Shown: one piece after another, positions 27,441 to 36,289 of the stretch
Numbering within the stretch: position 1 is the stretch's first letter
Layout: each line of letters opens with the position of its first letter
Origin: Staphylococcus pseudintermedius
GTDB taxonomy: Bacteria; Bacillota; Bacilli; Staphylococcales; Staphylococcaceae
Length of the DNA: 64,000 nt
NCBI RefSeq assembly: GCF_001792775.2
Contig: NZ_MLGE02000002.1
Coordinates: forward strand, 124,001-188,000
Reading direction: 5' to 3'
Program-made: the position numbers and the translations under genes
Notes under the pieces: model-generated
What the model saw: the letters and a program-made list of their open reading frames with translations, nothing else
Told to the model about the DNA's origin: nothing
The model's database searches: none

Positions 27441-28256
27441 ATGTTGGATTATATTTCAAACATGCCACCCTTTTTACAAGCATTACTTGCAGGTGTCATC
27501 ACGTGGTTATTAACCGCATTAGGGGCTGCAACCGTATTTGTATTTAAAAGTGTCAACGAAAAAGTGTTGAATTCGATGCAAGGCTTTGCTGCTGGTATTA
27601 TGATCGCCGCAAGTTTTTGGTCATTACTCCAACCGGCCATTGAAAGCAGTTCGGGCAGTACTGTACCGTGGCTCCCTGCTGCAATTGGCTTTTTACTCGG
27701 CGGGGTATTCATCCGTTCTTTAGACTATGTTATTCCACACATGCATCGAAACGCAACTGATGAATCACAACATCAAGAAGGTGTTGAGACGAGTCTAAAT
27801 AAAAACACACTTTTATTACTTGCGATTACATTGCATAACATTCCTGAAGGGCTCGCAATCGGGGTTGCCTTTGGTGGTATTGCGACAGGAAATGAACACG
27901 CAACTTTGTTAGGGGCACTCGGACTTGCAATTGGTATTGGGATTCAAAACATTCCTGAAGGGGCTGCATTATCATTACCGATACATGCTTCAGGACAGTC
28001 CAAATGGAAAGCCTTCAACTATGGACAAGCTTCAGCACTTGTAGAACCTGTTTTTGCTACAGTGGGCGCAGCTGCTGTATTGGTCGTTACTCCGATACTA
28101 CCATACGCACTCGCTTTTGCTGCAGGGGCGATGATTTTTGTCGTCGTTGAAGAATTAATTCCTGATTCACAAGCCGGTAAAAACACAGATCTTGCGACAC
28201 TAAGCTTGATGGTTGGCTTTACCATCATGATGATACTAGATGTTGCTTTAGGGTAA
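27441..28256 (+). CDS. ZIP-family divalent metal transporter
   Basis: A 271-residue integral membrane protein of the ZIP family (GufA/ZupT-like) that imports zinc or other divalent cations. Metal-binding signatures LHNIPEGLAIGVAFG and IQNIPEGAALSLP mark the paired transport helices. About eight hydrophobic segments are visible. A short histidine-containing loop (HMHRNATDESQHQEG) lies between helices three and four. I start at ATG 27441, where AAGGAG stands eight bases before, ten codons inside the longest frame. It is divergent from the ABC-F gene and ends at a good terminator. Confidence 0.88.
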   Translation: MLDYISNMPPFLQALLAGVITWLLTALGAATVFVFKSVNEKVLNSMQGFAAGIMIAASFWSLLQPAIESSSGSTVPWLPAAIGFLLGGVFIRSLDYVIPHMHRNATDESQHQEGVETSLNKNTLLLLAITLHNIPEGLAIGVAFGGIATGNEHATLLGALGLAIGIGIQNIPEGAALSLPIHASGQSKWKAFNYGQASALVEPVFATVGAAAVLVVTPILPYALAFAAGAMIFVVVEELIPDSQAGKNTDLATLSLMVGFTIMMILDVALG

Positions 28257-28260
28257 ATTC

Positions 28261-28300
28261 AAAAAACCGTTCAATGTGATGAAACACTGAGCGGTTTTTT
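28261..28300 (+). terminator. Terminator after the ZIP transporter gene
   Basis: AAAAAACCG pairs with CGGTTTTTT with an inner TCA/TGA pairing, five bases after the stop codon. Confidence 0.85.
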
Positions 28301-28349
28301 GATGTGTACATATATCGATACATAAGTAATATTTTTATATCCCATCAAT

Positions 28350-28386
28350 AAAAAACAGGGAAATGCACTAATTTGTACACTTCCCT
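28350..28386 (-). terminator. Terminator after ltaS
   Basis: AGGGAA/TTCCCT stem with an inner partial pairing, followed on the minus strand by GTTTTTTATT, 12 bp after the ltaS stop. Confidence 0.75.
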
Positions 28387-28397
28387 ATCATAACATT

Positions 28398-30335
28398 TTA
28401 TTTTTGATTTGCCTTTGGACCTGTCGGATATTTATAATCTGCTGGGTTCAATTTGTTGAAATCAGGATTTTTATAGAATCGGAATAAGTCTCCATTCAAG
28501 ACTTTATCACTCATTTCTAAGTCATGTTGTACCTGCTTTTTGTCCTTATCAAGATCTGCTGGTGGTGTTTCTAACGGTTGATTGTCTCTGTTACTGTAGG
28601 CTTTACCGTTGACATATTTATAATTTCTCGTCACGAAATCACCATTACGGAATGGTACAATTTCTTTATGGTCCTTGGATAACATATCAGTACCAAACAT
28701 GAGATAATTTTTCGTATCAATACCTAACAAGTGAAGTAATGTTGGCATCACATCAACTTGACCTGCATACGTGTCGTCCACTTTAGGCTCAACCCCTGGT
28801 GCTTTTAACCAGAAACCCGTTGCATTCAAGTCATTAAACTTCGCTGGTGTAATCTCTTCACCTAATAATTGTGACATCGCTTTGTTATGATTTTCTGAGA
28901 TACCATAATGGTCACCGTAAATCATAATGACTGAATCATCGTACAGGCCACGCTCTTTCAAGTCATTAATGAACTGTTCTAATGACTCATCTAAGTAACG
29001 TGCTGTTTGAATGTAACCATCGACCGTTGAGTTACCTGTGTCACCTTTTGCAATCGTTGCGTCCTCATCACTTAATGTAAAAGGATAATGGTTCGTCAAC
29101 GTAATTAAATGTGAATAGAACGGTTGTTTTTCTTTAGATAAGTAATCCGCCGCCTCTTTGAAAAACTCTTTATCTTTTAATCCAAGGTTTTCTAAGTTTT
29201 CTGGAGACATGTCAAAATATGTTGCATCATAAAACTTATCGATACCAAAATGTCTGTATACTTGGTCACGGTTCCAAAATGTTTTATAGTCACCGTGCAT
29301 GACATTTGTTGTATAGCCTTGTTGTTGATGCATAATAGCTGGTAAAGATTGAAAAGTATTGTCACCTTTTAATGAAAAGGCCGAACCTTGAGGTAAACCA
29401 TACATACTGTTGTCCATTGTGAACTCAGCGTCTGACGTTTTACCTTGTCCAGTTTGGTGATAGAAATGTGGGTAATATCTAAAGTCCTCATTACCTGACG
29501 ACAATTTATTTAAAAACGGCGTCACTTCCTCACCATGAATTTTTTTATTAATTAGGAATGTTTGGAAGCTTTCTAAATGGATTTTAATGACATTTTTACC
29601 TTTAGCTTTTCCATAGTATTCCATATTCGGTGTAGCTTGTTTTTGTTTTGTATAATTCAATACTTCTGTTAAATCATCTTCAGAGGCGAGTGCCTTTTGT
29701 TGATTGTTCTGTACTGTTTTGACACCATCATATACTGTAAAGTTGTAAGGTCCTAAGTATTTCACAAGATATTTATGGTCAAATGTACGCGTTAATAATT
29801 CAGGTCGGTCTGTTTCTGCAAACGCTAAGTTCAAGAAGAATAACGCGATTGCTGTAGCCATGACGACGGGTACAAACTTTTTCTGAAATACATTGCGGCT
29901 CAACCATTTACGTTTGAACACGAGTACAAATAAGTACACAATCAGATCAAGGAAGTAAACAAAGTCGTACCATTGGAATGATGCACTCACTGCACCGCCC
30001 ATGGAGTCTACATTGCTCACTTGGTTCAATGTACTAAATGTGATGAAATCTGAGAAAAAGCGGAAATACACGACATTGGCATATAATAAAAAGGTGAGCA
30101 AAAACCCGCCAACAAACATGAACCAAAACGCTTTACGTCCTTTAAAGAATAAGAATACACTTAAAATAAGTGCAACTAAACTATATGGGTTCATTAATAA
30201 AATTAAATTTTGTGTTAAACCTTTCACGCCAAGTGATAAGTCCACATAATAAGCAAAATACGTTTTTAATGCGATTGTTAAAACCATCAGTAGGAAAAAC
30301 GTAAAAATACCTATTTTCTTTTTTCCTTTTTCCAT
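28398..30335 (-). CDS. ltaS: Lipoteichoic acid synthase
   Basis: The polymerase that builds the polyglycerolphosphate chain of type I lipoteichoic acid from phosphatidylglycerol on the outer membrane face. At 645 residues it has the expected length. Five N-terminal membrane helices are followed by an extracellular sulfatase-fold domain. The catalytic threonine lies in [12 protein letters not shown] near residue 300, and metal residues in [10 protein letters not shown] are visible. The signal-peptidase cleavage motif ALAS before the enzymatic domain is kept. I use ATG 30335 with SD GGGGGAA, not the start 11 codons upstream. The upstream region carries a perfect WalR-type box. Confidence 0.96.
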   Translation of the reverse strand: MEKGKKKIGIFTFFLLMVLTIALKTYFAYYVDLSLGVKGLTQNLILLMNPYSLVALILSVFLFFKGRKAFWFMFVGGFLLTFLLYANVVYFRFFSDFITFSTLNQVSNVDSMGGAVSASFQWYDFVYFLDLIVYLFVLVFKRKWLSRNVFQKKFVPVVMATAIALFFLNLAFAETDRPELLTRTFDHKYLVKYLGPYNFTVYDGVKTVQNNQQKALASEDDLTEVLNYTKQKQATPNMEYYGKAKGKNVIKIHLESFQTFLINKKIHGEEVTPFLNKLSSGNEDFRYYPHFYHQTGQGKTSDAEFTMDNSMYGLPQGSAFSLKGDNTFQSLPAIMHQQQGYTTNVMHGDYKTFWNRDQVYRHFGIDKFYDATYFDMSPENLENLGLKDKEFFKEAADYLSKEKQPFYSHLITLTNHYPFTLSDEDATIAKGDTGNSTVDGYIQTARYLDESLEQFINDLKERGLYDDSVIMIYGDHYGISENHNKAMSQLLGEEITPAKFNDLNATGFWLKAPGVEPKVDDTYAGQVDVMPTLLHLLGIDTKNYLMFGTDMLSKDHKEIVPFRNGDFVTRNYKYVNGKAYSNRDNQPLETPPADLDKDKKQVQHDLEMSDKVLNGDLFRFYKNPDFNKLNPADYKYPTGPKANQK

Positions 30336-30428
30336 AATTGTTCCCCCGTATTTAATTCTAATCCTCAAAGTTGATTATTTATCGTTTATACTAAGTTTGT
30401 AAAAGTTCTACTTTACTTTTGTGTTATT

Positions 30429-30445
30429 TGTAATCAATTTGTAAT
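30429..30445. promoter_or_regulatory. Candidate WalR binding site upstream of ltaS
   Basis: TGTAAT-N5-TGTAAT on the plus strand, an exact fit to the WalR consensus TGTWAH-N5-TGTWAH, about 95 bp upstream of the ltaS start. The remaining part of 30369-30679 is AT-rich leader with no supported gene. The function is inferred from the motif alone. Confidence 0.55.
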
Positions 30446-30679
30446 ATTCAACAGTAATTTCAATATATCAATATATAGGAGTTGACATAAAATTTCAAGT
30501 CAAAACTGTTTGTATGGATCACATTCATTGCAACTTCATATTAACTTTATCAGTGCTTCATATTATCTTCATCAAGCGCTGTGCACAGCAAGTCGAATGT
30601 ATTTTATTATACTGTAATGTAATGCGCTGAAATTGTATTCGGACTCAAGTAGTATTTCTTGGTTTCCTGTCAAATTGAG

Positions 30680-31684
30680 TTACTTCAACATTTCTTTTTG
30701 CATTCTAAATTCGATACCTTGGAACAATTGTTTACGCCATTTGTGATATTTCACTAAGTTTTGTTCTGCTTGCAACACGTCAATAAATTGAAACTTAATT
30801 TTCGAACCTTGACGTTTTTGCGCAATTTTAGACAAATGATAAGACGCAATCGTACCAATTTGTGGGTAACTGCCTAATGTATAATGGTCATTTAATAAAA
30901 TGACTGGGGCACCTTCTTTTTTCACTTGAATTGTCCCACGTTTCACAGATTGGTGCGGTGGCATATCATCATAATGCGCTTTAATTGGCATGCCTTCTAA
31001 GACAACACCCATACGATTCGCTTTACTCGTCACTTCATACTCACCATTTGCGAATTGACGGAGCACTTCCGCTTCAAAATCTTCTGTCCCTTTATTCGGA
31101 ATGACATGTACGACGTCTGATAAATAGTTGAAAGACAAGGCATAACCATCCACACCCCAATCGACCGTCTTACGCTGTGCCAAGTTTTTAAACAACTGAT
31201 GATGACGCGCATTATAATCGCGTTTTAGTTCAATCGTATCACCTGCTTGTAAACGACGTCCTTTAAATCCGCCCATGCCTGCAATCGTATCTGTCGACGT
31301 CGAACCGAGCCATTGGTCGAGTTCAAAACCACCCGCAACTGCTAAATACAAACGCGAACCACGGCGTAGATGATCGACGGCTAACACGTCTCCTTTGTTC
31401 ATTAAATACAATTTATTCATTTGTACACGCATGTCATCTGTATGTGCGACACCTTGTGCACCAGACAATGCGATTAAAGTCGGTTCTGTAAAACGAATAC
31501 GCGCCATTTGATTGCTCATTTCGAGTGTCGCTTCATTGCGGTCATTGCCGACTAAACGGTTCGCAATTTCGTGCGCCAACACATCTAAAGCACCACTACG
31601 AATAACCCCCATATGTTCATAGCCTTCGCGTCCAAAATCTTGAAAACTTGAAAATAACCCGCTGTCTTCTATGATGATTGTCAT
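30680..31684 (-). CDS. pxpC: 5-oxoprolinase subunit C / biotin-dependent carboxyltransferase family protein
   Basis: A 334-residue protein of the PxpC/KipA family. The family start (GLFSSFQDFGREGYEHMGV, with SGALDVLAHEIAN) and the later HQSVKRGTIQVKKEGAPVILLNDHYTLGSYPQIG are clear. With PxpA and PxpB it hydrolyses 5-oxoproline to glutamate using ATP. Its ATG overlaps the pxpB stop by four bases. No pxpA (LamB/YcsF) gene is in this window, so the complex would need a subunit coded elsewhere. It is the last gene of the six-gene minus-strand run that starts with pabA. Confidence 0.85.
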   Translation of the reverse strand: MTIIIEDSGLFSSFQDFGREGYEHMGVIRSGALDVLAHEIANRLVGNDRNEATLEMSNQMARIRFTEPTLIALSGAQGVAHTDDMRVQMNKLYLMNKGDVLAVDHLRRGSRLYLAVAGGFELDQWLGSTSTDTIAGMGGFKGRRLQAGDTIELKRDYNARHHQLFKNLAQRKTVDWGVDGYALSFNYLSDVVHVIPNKGTEDFEAEVLRQFANGEYEVTSKANRMGVVLEGMPIKAHYDDMPPHQSVKRGTIQVKKEGAPVILLNDHYTLGSYPQIGTIASYHLSKIAQKRQGSKIKFQFIDVLQAEQNLVKYHKWRKQLFQGIEFRMQKEMLK

Positions 31685-32364
31685 GCGTCGTTCCCTCCTG
31701 CTTGTACTTCAAAAAACTTCACGTGGTCCCCTAATGAAATCAACGCAAAATCCTCTTTTTTAGGGTTGAATAATGGCAATGACGTATGACCGATTACAAG
31801 CCAGTCGCTATACGTTTCGGTCGTTGTAATGCCACATTTATTGTTTTCTAAAATGACCGACCCTGCTGGAATCAATCGTGGTTCAGTTGCGGTATGATTG
31901 ACAATAATTTGTGCGTCGACACCGGATAAATAAGGAAAACCTGGTGAGTACCCCATCATCGAAACGAAATAGTCTGCACCTGTATGTATATCAATAAATG
32001 TTTGGCGATCCATATGCAACTCTTTTAAAATCATATCCAAATGCGGTCCATTCGTGCCACCATAGACAATCGGGACTTTCACACAACGAATTTCCTTGTC
32101 TAAGGTCATATCCTCTATATTAATATTTTCAATGACTGCTTTCATATGTAAAAATGGCGAATCAATATTCAAATGTTTCATCATCATGCGTGCATCATAA
32201 GAAATTAACATATCCGTTTCAGTCGGCACAATTTCCGTAATAAATGGATAGTTTTGATTGATTAAGCAATGACGTATCAATAGCAACTTTTCAGTAGCGA
32301 CTGGTGTCACGTCTCCTTGTAAAGATACGACAATCGCCTGATCTCCTTGACTATAAACTTTCAT
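31681..32364 (-). CDS. pxpB: 5-oxoprolinase subunit B (KipI family)
   Basis: A 227-residue partner of PxpC, formerly annotated as allophanate hydrolase subunit 1 or KipI. The signature GADYFVSMMGYSPGFPYLSG (canonical GFxPGFPYL) and the following RLIPAGSVILENNKCGI stretch are typical. I start at ATG 32364 (MKVYSQGDQAIVV), five bases after SD AGAGGTG, rather than eight codons upstream. It follows the small membrane protein gene by 10 bp and overlaps pxpC by four. Confidence 0.85.
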   Translation of the reverse strand: MKVYSQGDQAIVVSLQGDVTPVATEKLLLIRHCLINQNYPFITEIVPTETDMLISYDARMMMKHLNIDSPFLHMKAVIENINIEDMTLDKEIRCVKVPIVYGGTNGPHLDMILKELHMDRQTFIDIHTGADYFVSMMGYSPGFPYLSGVDAQIIVNHTATEPRLIPAGSVILENNKCGITTTETYSDWLVIGHTSLPLFNPKKEDFALISLGDHVKFFEVQAGGNDA

Positions 32365-32374
32365 TTTTTCACCT

Positions 32375-32584
32375 CTATTTTTCATCATAAAACAAACTTA
32401 AAATTTCGCGCATATGCTGTGCAAGTTCACCGACAAAGCCATAGATAAGCATGCACTGAATGATAAGGATACCTCCCATCCATAAGTAGACCCATAAGCG
32501 ACGTTGACGTGCAACAAACCGTTGTGACACGATTTGACCGATCCACATGACAATGAGAAAACCTAAAATATAGAGCCCGATCAT
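32375..32584 (-). CDS. Small membrane protein in the pab-pxp run
   Basis: A 69-residue protein with two hydrophobic segments (IGLYILGFLIVMWIGQIV and VYLWMGGILIIQCMLIYGFV) separated by a basic loop RFVARQRRL, so both ends should lie on the same side of the membrane. The ATG at 32584 has SD TAGGTGAT. It sits 8 bp after pabC and 10 bp before pxpB, which supports cotranscription. I recognise no family. A role in transport or in localising the oxoprolinase subunits cannot be judged. Confidence 0.6.
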   Translation of the reverse strand: MIGLYILGFLIVMWIGQIVSQRFVARQRRLWVYLWMGGILIIQCMLIYGFVGELAQHMREILSLFYDEK

Positions 32585-32592
32585 ACAATCAC

Positions 32593-33207
32593 CTACTTTT
32601 TGGATTCCAGCGTAATGGGCACCCACTCACGCAAACTATTAATCATCCACAATTGTCCTCCGTGTTGCAACGCTTCCTTCACCATCACTGTCGTCAAATA
32701 CTTTTCCTTAATACGTGCCTCAGCTAACAAATCGCGGCGCATACACCCTTGTAAAAAATCGTGGTCGAAAATTGGTGTATAATGTATACCGTTTACTGTA
32801 AGCACGACATTCCCAATATCAAATTCAAGCACTTTATTCGTGGTCTCATCGTAAAACAAAGCGAGTTGTGTCGTATGCGAATGCGCGACATGTTCACGTT
32901 CAGACGTTTTGTATACCCGTTGCCATTCAGGGATATCGTTTTTCATAGGAACAAACTGTGCAGTCATCGTCGTCTTTTTTTGGAGTGTCCCCACTTCTGT
33001 TCGCAATTCCCCTGATGGTTCAAGCGTGACTTTTACCCGATACTGTCCCACCGCATACGTTTCGCATAACTGTTGGATGGTTTGTTGCCATTTTATGTCG
33101 TCAAATGGTAACCCGAGCGCCGTACTTGCACGTTGTAGTCGTTCTGCATGATAAGCTAGTCGCGGTATTTCGCCATTGTCCAATCGCATCGTTTCAAATA
33201 AATTCAT
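32593..33207 (-). CDS. pabC: Aminodeoxychorismate lyase-like protein (class IV aminotransferase fold)
   Basis: A 204-residue PLP-fold type IV protein, shorter than the roughly 270 residues usual for PabC. It would release pyruvate from aminodeoxychorismate to give p-aminobenzoate for folate. It begins directly with NLFETMRLDNGEIP, corresponding to the region after the first strands of longer members. The candidate PLP lysine is in VYKTSERE (about residue 100), and the FLQGCMRRDLLAEARI segment matches the family. The conserved glutamate is in KVLEFDIGNV. Its ATG overlaps the pabB stop by four bases (ATGA). Confidence 0.75.
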   Translation of the reverse strand: MNLFETMRLDNGEIPRLAYHAERLQRASTALGLPFDDIKWQQTIQQLCETYAVGQYRVKVTLEPSGELRTEVGTLQKKTTMTAQFVPMKNDIPEWQRVYKTSEREHVAHSHTTQLALFYDETTNKVLEFDIGNVVLTVNGIHYTPIFDHDFLQGCMRRDLLAEARIKEKYLTTVMVKEALQHGGQLWMINSLREWVPITLESKK

Positions 33208-34352
33208 TGCAATCCCTCTAATATTTTCATTTTCGCATGAAATTCTGCATATTCTTGCTCCGGATCAGAATCTATCGTAATTCCGGCCCCGACACCGTAA
33301 TACAACGTGTCATTGATTTGTTCGACTGTTCGTATCGGTACATTAAAAATCGCGCGCCCATTCGGATGAAGCAAACCGATTGCCCCACAATAAATATGAC
33401 GCGGTGTCGTTTCAAGACGATGAATAATACGCATTGTATTCACTTTTGGTGCTCCTGTAATCGAACCGCACGGAAAAAGTGCATGCAATAACGTTTCATA
33501 CGTTGCCGTGTCTGTAATCTGACCCGTGACCATCGTCGTCATTTGGAAAACCGTTTGATAACATTCAATCGCAAAAGGGTGATACACTTTGACACTGCCT
33601 CGTTTGGCCACACGTGCTATATCGTTACGCAATAAATCGACAATCATGACATTTTCCGCACGATCTTTTTCGGACTGCCGCAATGCTTGGGCGTGACGTT
33701 CATCTTCTTCAACTGTCGTCCCTCGTGGCATCGTCCCTTTCATCGGTTTGCTCACGACTGTTCGACCTTGATTACCAAAGTCACCTACTTGGAAAAAGAG
33801 CTCCGGTGAAATAGAAGCGAGCTTTACCTCTGTTGTATCGATGAGCACTGTATAATCACCATTCGTATGTTGCGTCAACTGGTCATACAATGCAGAAATC
33901 GACATTTGATCAAAACTTTTGAGACGTGTCGTATAATTCACTTGATACGTCCACCCTGCTGTAATTTCGTCATGTATCGTACGGATATGCTTTGTAATGG
34001 TATGCTTATCATCCATAAATTGAAACTGTCCACCTTGACGCCGTTGCGAACGTTCAGCTGTGGTGGCTTGTATCGCATCGACAGGCGCATCAAACGCATA
34101 ATACGCTGCATAAATGCCATTATCCGGTGTGTACGTTTGAAAATCTTCATGAAAATACGGTGCCGCTTCGTATGGTAAATAAAGCGCGACGTAATACCCT
34201 TGCTGTTGATATTGTGTCGCCGCTTCAATAATTTGACCGACTTTTTTCAGTTCTCGTGCAACACCTTGATGAAGCGGTTGATCAAAATGATATTGATACG
34301 TCGTGGTCGTATTTGGATCGTTATAATATTTATAATTAAACTTCACAACCAT
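33204..34352 (-). CDS. pabB: Aminodeoxychorismate synthase component I
   Basis: A 382-residue chorismate-utilising enzyme that makes aminodeoxychorismate with ammonia from PabA. Family motifs SKPMKGTMPRGTTVEEDE, ENVMIVDLLRNDIARVA and GSITGAPKVNTMRIIHRLE are intact. It is shorter than TrpE or full-length PabB because the N-terminal tryptophan-binding part is reduced. The neighbours pabA (17-bp overlap) and pabC (4-bp overlap) support a folate rather than tryptophan role. Confidence 0.88.
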   Translation of the reverse strand: MVVKFNYKYYNDPNTTTTYQYHFDQPLHQGVARELKKVGQIIEAATQYQQQGYYVALYLPYEAAPYFHEDFQTYTPDNGIYAAYYAFDAPVDAIQATTAERSQRRQGGQFQFMDDKHTITKHIRTIHDEITAGWTYQVNYTTRLKSFDQMSISALYDQLTQHTNGDYTVLIDTTEVKLASISPELFFQVGDFGNQGRTVVSKPMKGTMPRGTTVEEDERHAQALRQSEKDRAENVMIVDLLRNDIARVAKRGSVKVYHPFAIECYQTVFQMTTMVTGQITDTATYETLLHALFPCGSITGAPKVNTMRIIHRLETTPRHIYCGAIGLLHPNGRAIFNVPIRTVEQINDTLYYGVGAGITIDSDPEQEYAEFHAKMKILEGLQ

Positions 34353-34929
34353 AGCTGACCTCCGCTTTTCTCAAAAAGTTTCGTATTTGTTCGTGACCGT
34401 ATTCAGACAAAATCGATTCGGGATGATATTGGACCCCGTCTATCGGTCGTGACATGTGACGCACCGCCATCACGATTCCTTGTTCGTTTTGCGCTGACAC
34501 TACGAGTGGTTTCGCAATCGTCATCGGGTCAGCCATTAACGAATGATAACGCATCACTTCAAACTGCTCAGGTAATCCTTGAAATAACGGTGATTGGTCG
34601 TGACTGATGCGCGTTGTATGCCCATGGACAGGTCGTGGTGCGTGTATAATTTTTCCGCCGTAATACGTTACTAATAATTGAAACCCTAAACAAACACCTA
34701 AAATCGGTGTCGTATGTTCAAAGGCTTTCACGACTTCAAATAGGATAGGATAATCTTCTGGTGCACCAGGTCCAGGAGAAATAATGAGCGCTGTCGGTTG
34801 CATCTCTTTTAATTTCTCAATAGAAACGGCTTCGACATCGATTACCGTGACAGGTTGTTGACGCTCATATTCGACATAATCAACAATATTATACGTAAAA
34901 GAATCTTTATTATCTATCATCACTATCAT
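34336..34929 (-). CDS. pabA: Aminodeoxychorismate synthase, glutamine amidotransferase subunit
   Basis: A 197-residue class I glutamine amidotransferase that supplies ammonia to PabB. The nucleophile cysteine is in ILGVCLGFQLLVTYYGG, and the catalytic His-Glu pair is in GVQYHPESILSEYG. The N-terminus MIDNKDSFTYNIVDYV is characteristic of PabA/TrpG. It is the first gene of the minus-strand pab-pxp run and is divergent from the preQ1 riboswitch and queC. Confidence 0.9.
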   Translation of the reverse strand: MIVMIDNKDSFTYNIVDYVEYERQQPVTVIDVEAVSIEKLKEMQPTALIISPGPGAPEDYPILFEVVKAFEHTTPILGVCLGFQLLVTYYGGKIIHAPRPVHGHTTRISHDQSPLFQGLPEQFEVMRYHSLMADPMTIAKPLVVSAQNEQGIVMAVRHMSRPIDGVQYHPESILSEYGHEQIRNFLRKAEVSYGCEV

Positions 34930-35068
34930 AGTTTTTGCCTCGTTCTTTCTTTAATACTTCTATTATCACAAATGTCGACCTAATTGACAAAATTGAAGTG
35001 ATAATGAGCAGAGCACCACTTGATTTATGACACTAAATGTATTACAGTATGGAACAGAATTGAATTGC

Positions 35069-35104
35069 AGAGGTTCCTAGCTATCAACCCTCTATAAAAA
35101 ACTA
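35069..35104 (+). ncRNA. preQ1-I riboswitch aptamer upstream of queC
   Basis: The stretch follows the class I preQ1 aptamer closely: stem AGAGG (35069-35073) pairs with CCTCT (35089-35093), the loop TTCCTAGCTATCAAC contains the conserved CTAGCTA-like part, and an A-rich tail ATAAAAAACTA folds back as a pseudoknot. It matches the aptamer found before que genes in Bacillus and other Firmicutes. A terminator hairpin starts 12 bases later and queC about 85 bases later. Confidence 0.95.
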
Positions 35105-35115
35105 GACACTTGTAA

Positions 35116-35147
35116 CCGTCTATTTTTTATAGTGACGGCTTTTTTTA
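35116..35147 (+). terminator. Terminator of the preQ1 riboswitch
   Basis: CCGTC (35116-35120) pairs with GACGG (35134-35138), with an adjoining TAT/ATA pairing across a bulge, then a run of seven to eight T. With preQ1 bound the aptamer would be expected to favour this terminator and lower queCDE transcription, the usual logic of this class. Confidence 0.85.
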
Positions 35148-35189
35148 TGTCTTATTTTAGGAGCTTCTCTATTAAAGGAGCGATCAACC

Positions 35190-35858
35190 ATGTCAGAAGT
35201 GCTCAATAACGAAAAAGCACTCGTTGTATTTAGCGGTGGACAAGATAGTACGACTTGTCTGTTTTATGCTAAAAAACATTTTAAAGAAGTGGAACTAGTT
35301 ACATTTGAATACGGTCAGCGTCATGCGAAAGAAATCGAAGTCGCAAAAGAAATCGCTGAAGATCAAGGGCTCAAACATCATGTATTAGATATGGCATTAC
35401 TTTCCCAACTCACACCGAATGCACTCACATCACACGATATGACGATAGACAGCCATAATGACGTCCCGAATACGTTCGTCCCTGCTCGAAACTTACTCTT
35501 CCTCTCATTTGCCGGTGCATTAGCGTACCAAATCGGTGCCAAACATCTCATTACAGGCGTATGCGAGACAGACTTTTCTGGGTATCCTGATTGCCGCGAC
35601 AGCTTTATCAAATCGATGAATGTCACATTGAACTTAGCGATGGACCGTGATTTTGTAATACATACACCGCTCATGTGGCTTAACAAAAAAGAAACTTGGG
35701 CATTAAGTGACGACTTAGGTGTACTCGATTACGTGCGCGATCGGACATTAACATGTTATAACGGCATTATCGCAGAAGGTTGTGGCGAATGTCCGGCATG
35801 TCAATTACGTCAGCGCGGGCTTAACCAATATCTTGCAGAGAGAGGACGTGAAGTATAA
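35190..35858 (+). CDS. queC: 7-cyano-7-deazaguanine synthase
   Basis: A 222-residue ATP-dependent enzyme converting 7-carboxy-7-deazaguanine to preQ0. The PP-loop is [11 protein letters not shown] (residues 12-22), and the zinc-binding cysteines lie near the end in [13 protein letters not shown] with the upstream Cys of LTCYNG. SD AAAGGAG precedes the ATG. It is the first gene of queCDE, controlled by the preQ1 riboswitch, and its stop overlaps the queD start. Confidence 0.97.
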   Translation: MSEVLNNEKALVVFSGGQDSTTCLFYAKKHFKEVELVTFEYGQRHAKEIEVAKEIAEDQGLKHHVLDMALLSQLTPNALTSHDMTIDSHNDVPNTFVPARNLLFLSFAGALAYQIGAKHLITGVCETDFSGYPDCRDSFIKSMNVTLNLAMDRDFVIHTPLMWLNKKETWALSDDLGVLDYVRDRTLTCYNGIIAEGCGECPACQLRQRGLNQYLAERGREV

Positions 35859-36289
35859 TGATGCAACAAATGTATCCACAGGTCGACCATGATTATATGT
35901 TTGAACTGAATAAAGACTTTAACTTTTCAGCGGCACATTTCATTCCTGACGAACGTGCAGGAAAATGTACACGTGTGCACGGTCATACGTACTTTGTCAA
36001 TTTAACAATTGGTGGAGATGAGTTAGACAGCATGGGCTTTTTAATTAATTTTAGTGAATTGAAAAGTTTAATTCATGATCAATTCGACCACTATTTACTG
36101 AACGATCTCGTGCCATTTCAAGGGAAAAGTCCTTCCACTGAAATTGTGGCACAAACGATTTATGACATTGTGAGCGCACGGTTAGCAGAATTGCCAAACG
36201 CACCGAAATGTTTACAAGTTTTTTTACGTGAAACACCTACAAGTTACGTCATTTATCGTCCTAAAAAGAAGGAGCAACGTCATGGCTAA
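35858..36289 (+). CDS. queD: 6-carboxy-5,6,7,8-tetrahydropterin synthase
   Basis: A 143-residue member of the PTPS/QueD family, which turns dihydroneopterin triphosphate into carboxytetrahydropterin. Zinc-binding histidines are in FNFSAAHF and VHGHTYFV, and the catalytic cysteine is in RAGKCTRVHGH. Two ATG codons stand in tandem at 35858 and 35861; the first overlaps the queC stop (TAATG). Its stop lies eight bases inside queE. Confidence 0.95.
   Translation: MMQQMYPQVDHDYMFELNKDFNFSAAHFIPDERAGKCTRVHGHTYFVNLTIGGDELDSMGFLINFSELKSLIHDQFDHYLLNDLVPFQGKSPSTEIVAQTIYDIVSARLAELPNAPKCLQVFLRETPTSYVIYRPKKKEQRHG

Noticed and set aside
34930..35068. T-box or second riboswitch before pabA
   Set aside because: No specifier-loop or T-box core motif; the region is short and only carries divergent leaders.
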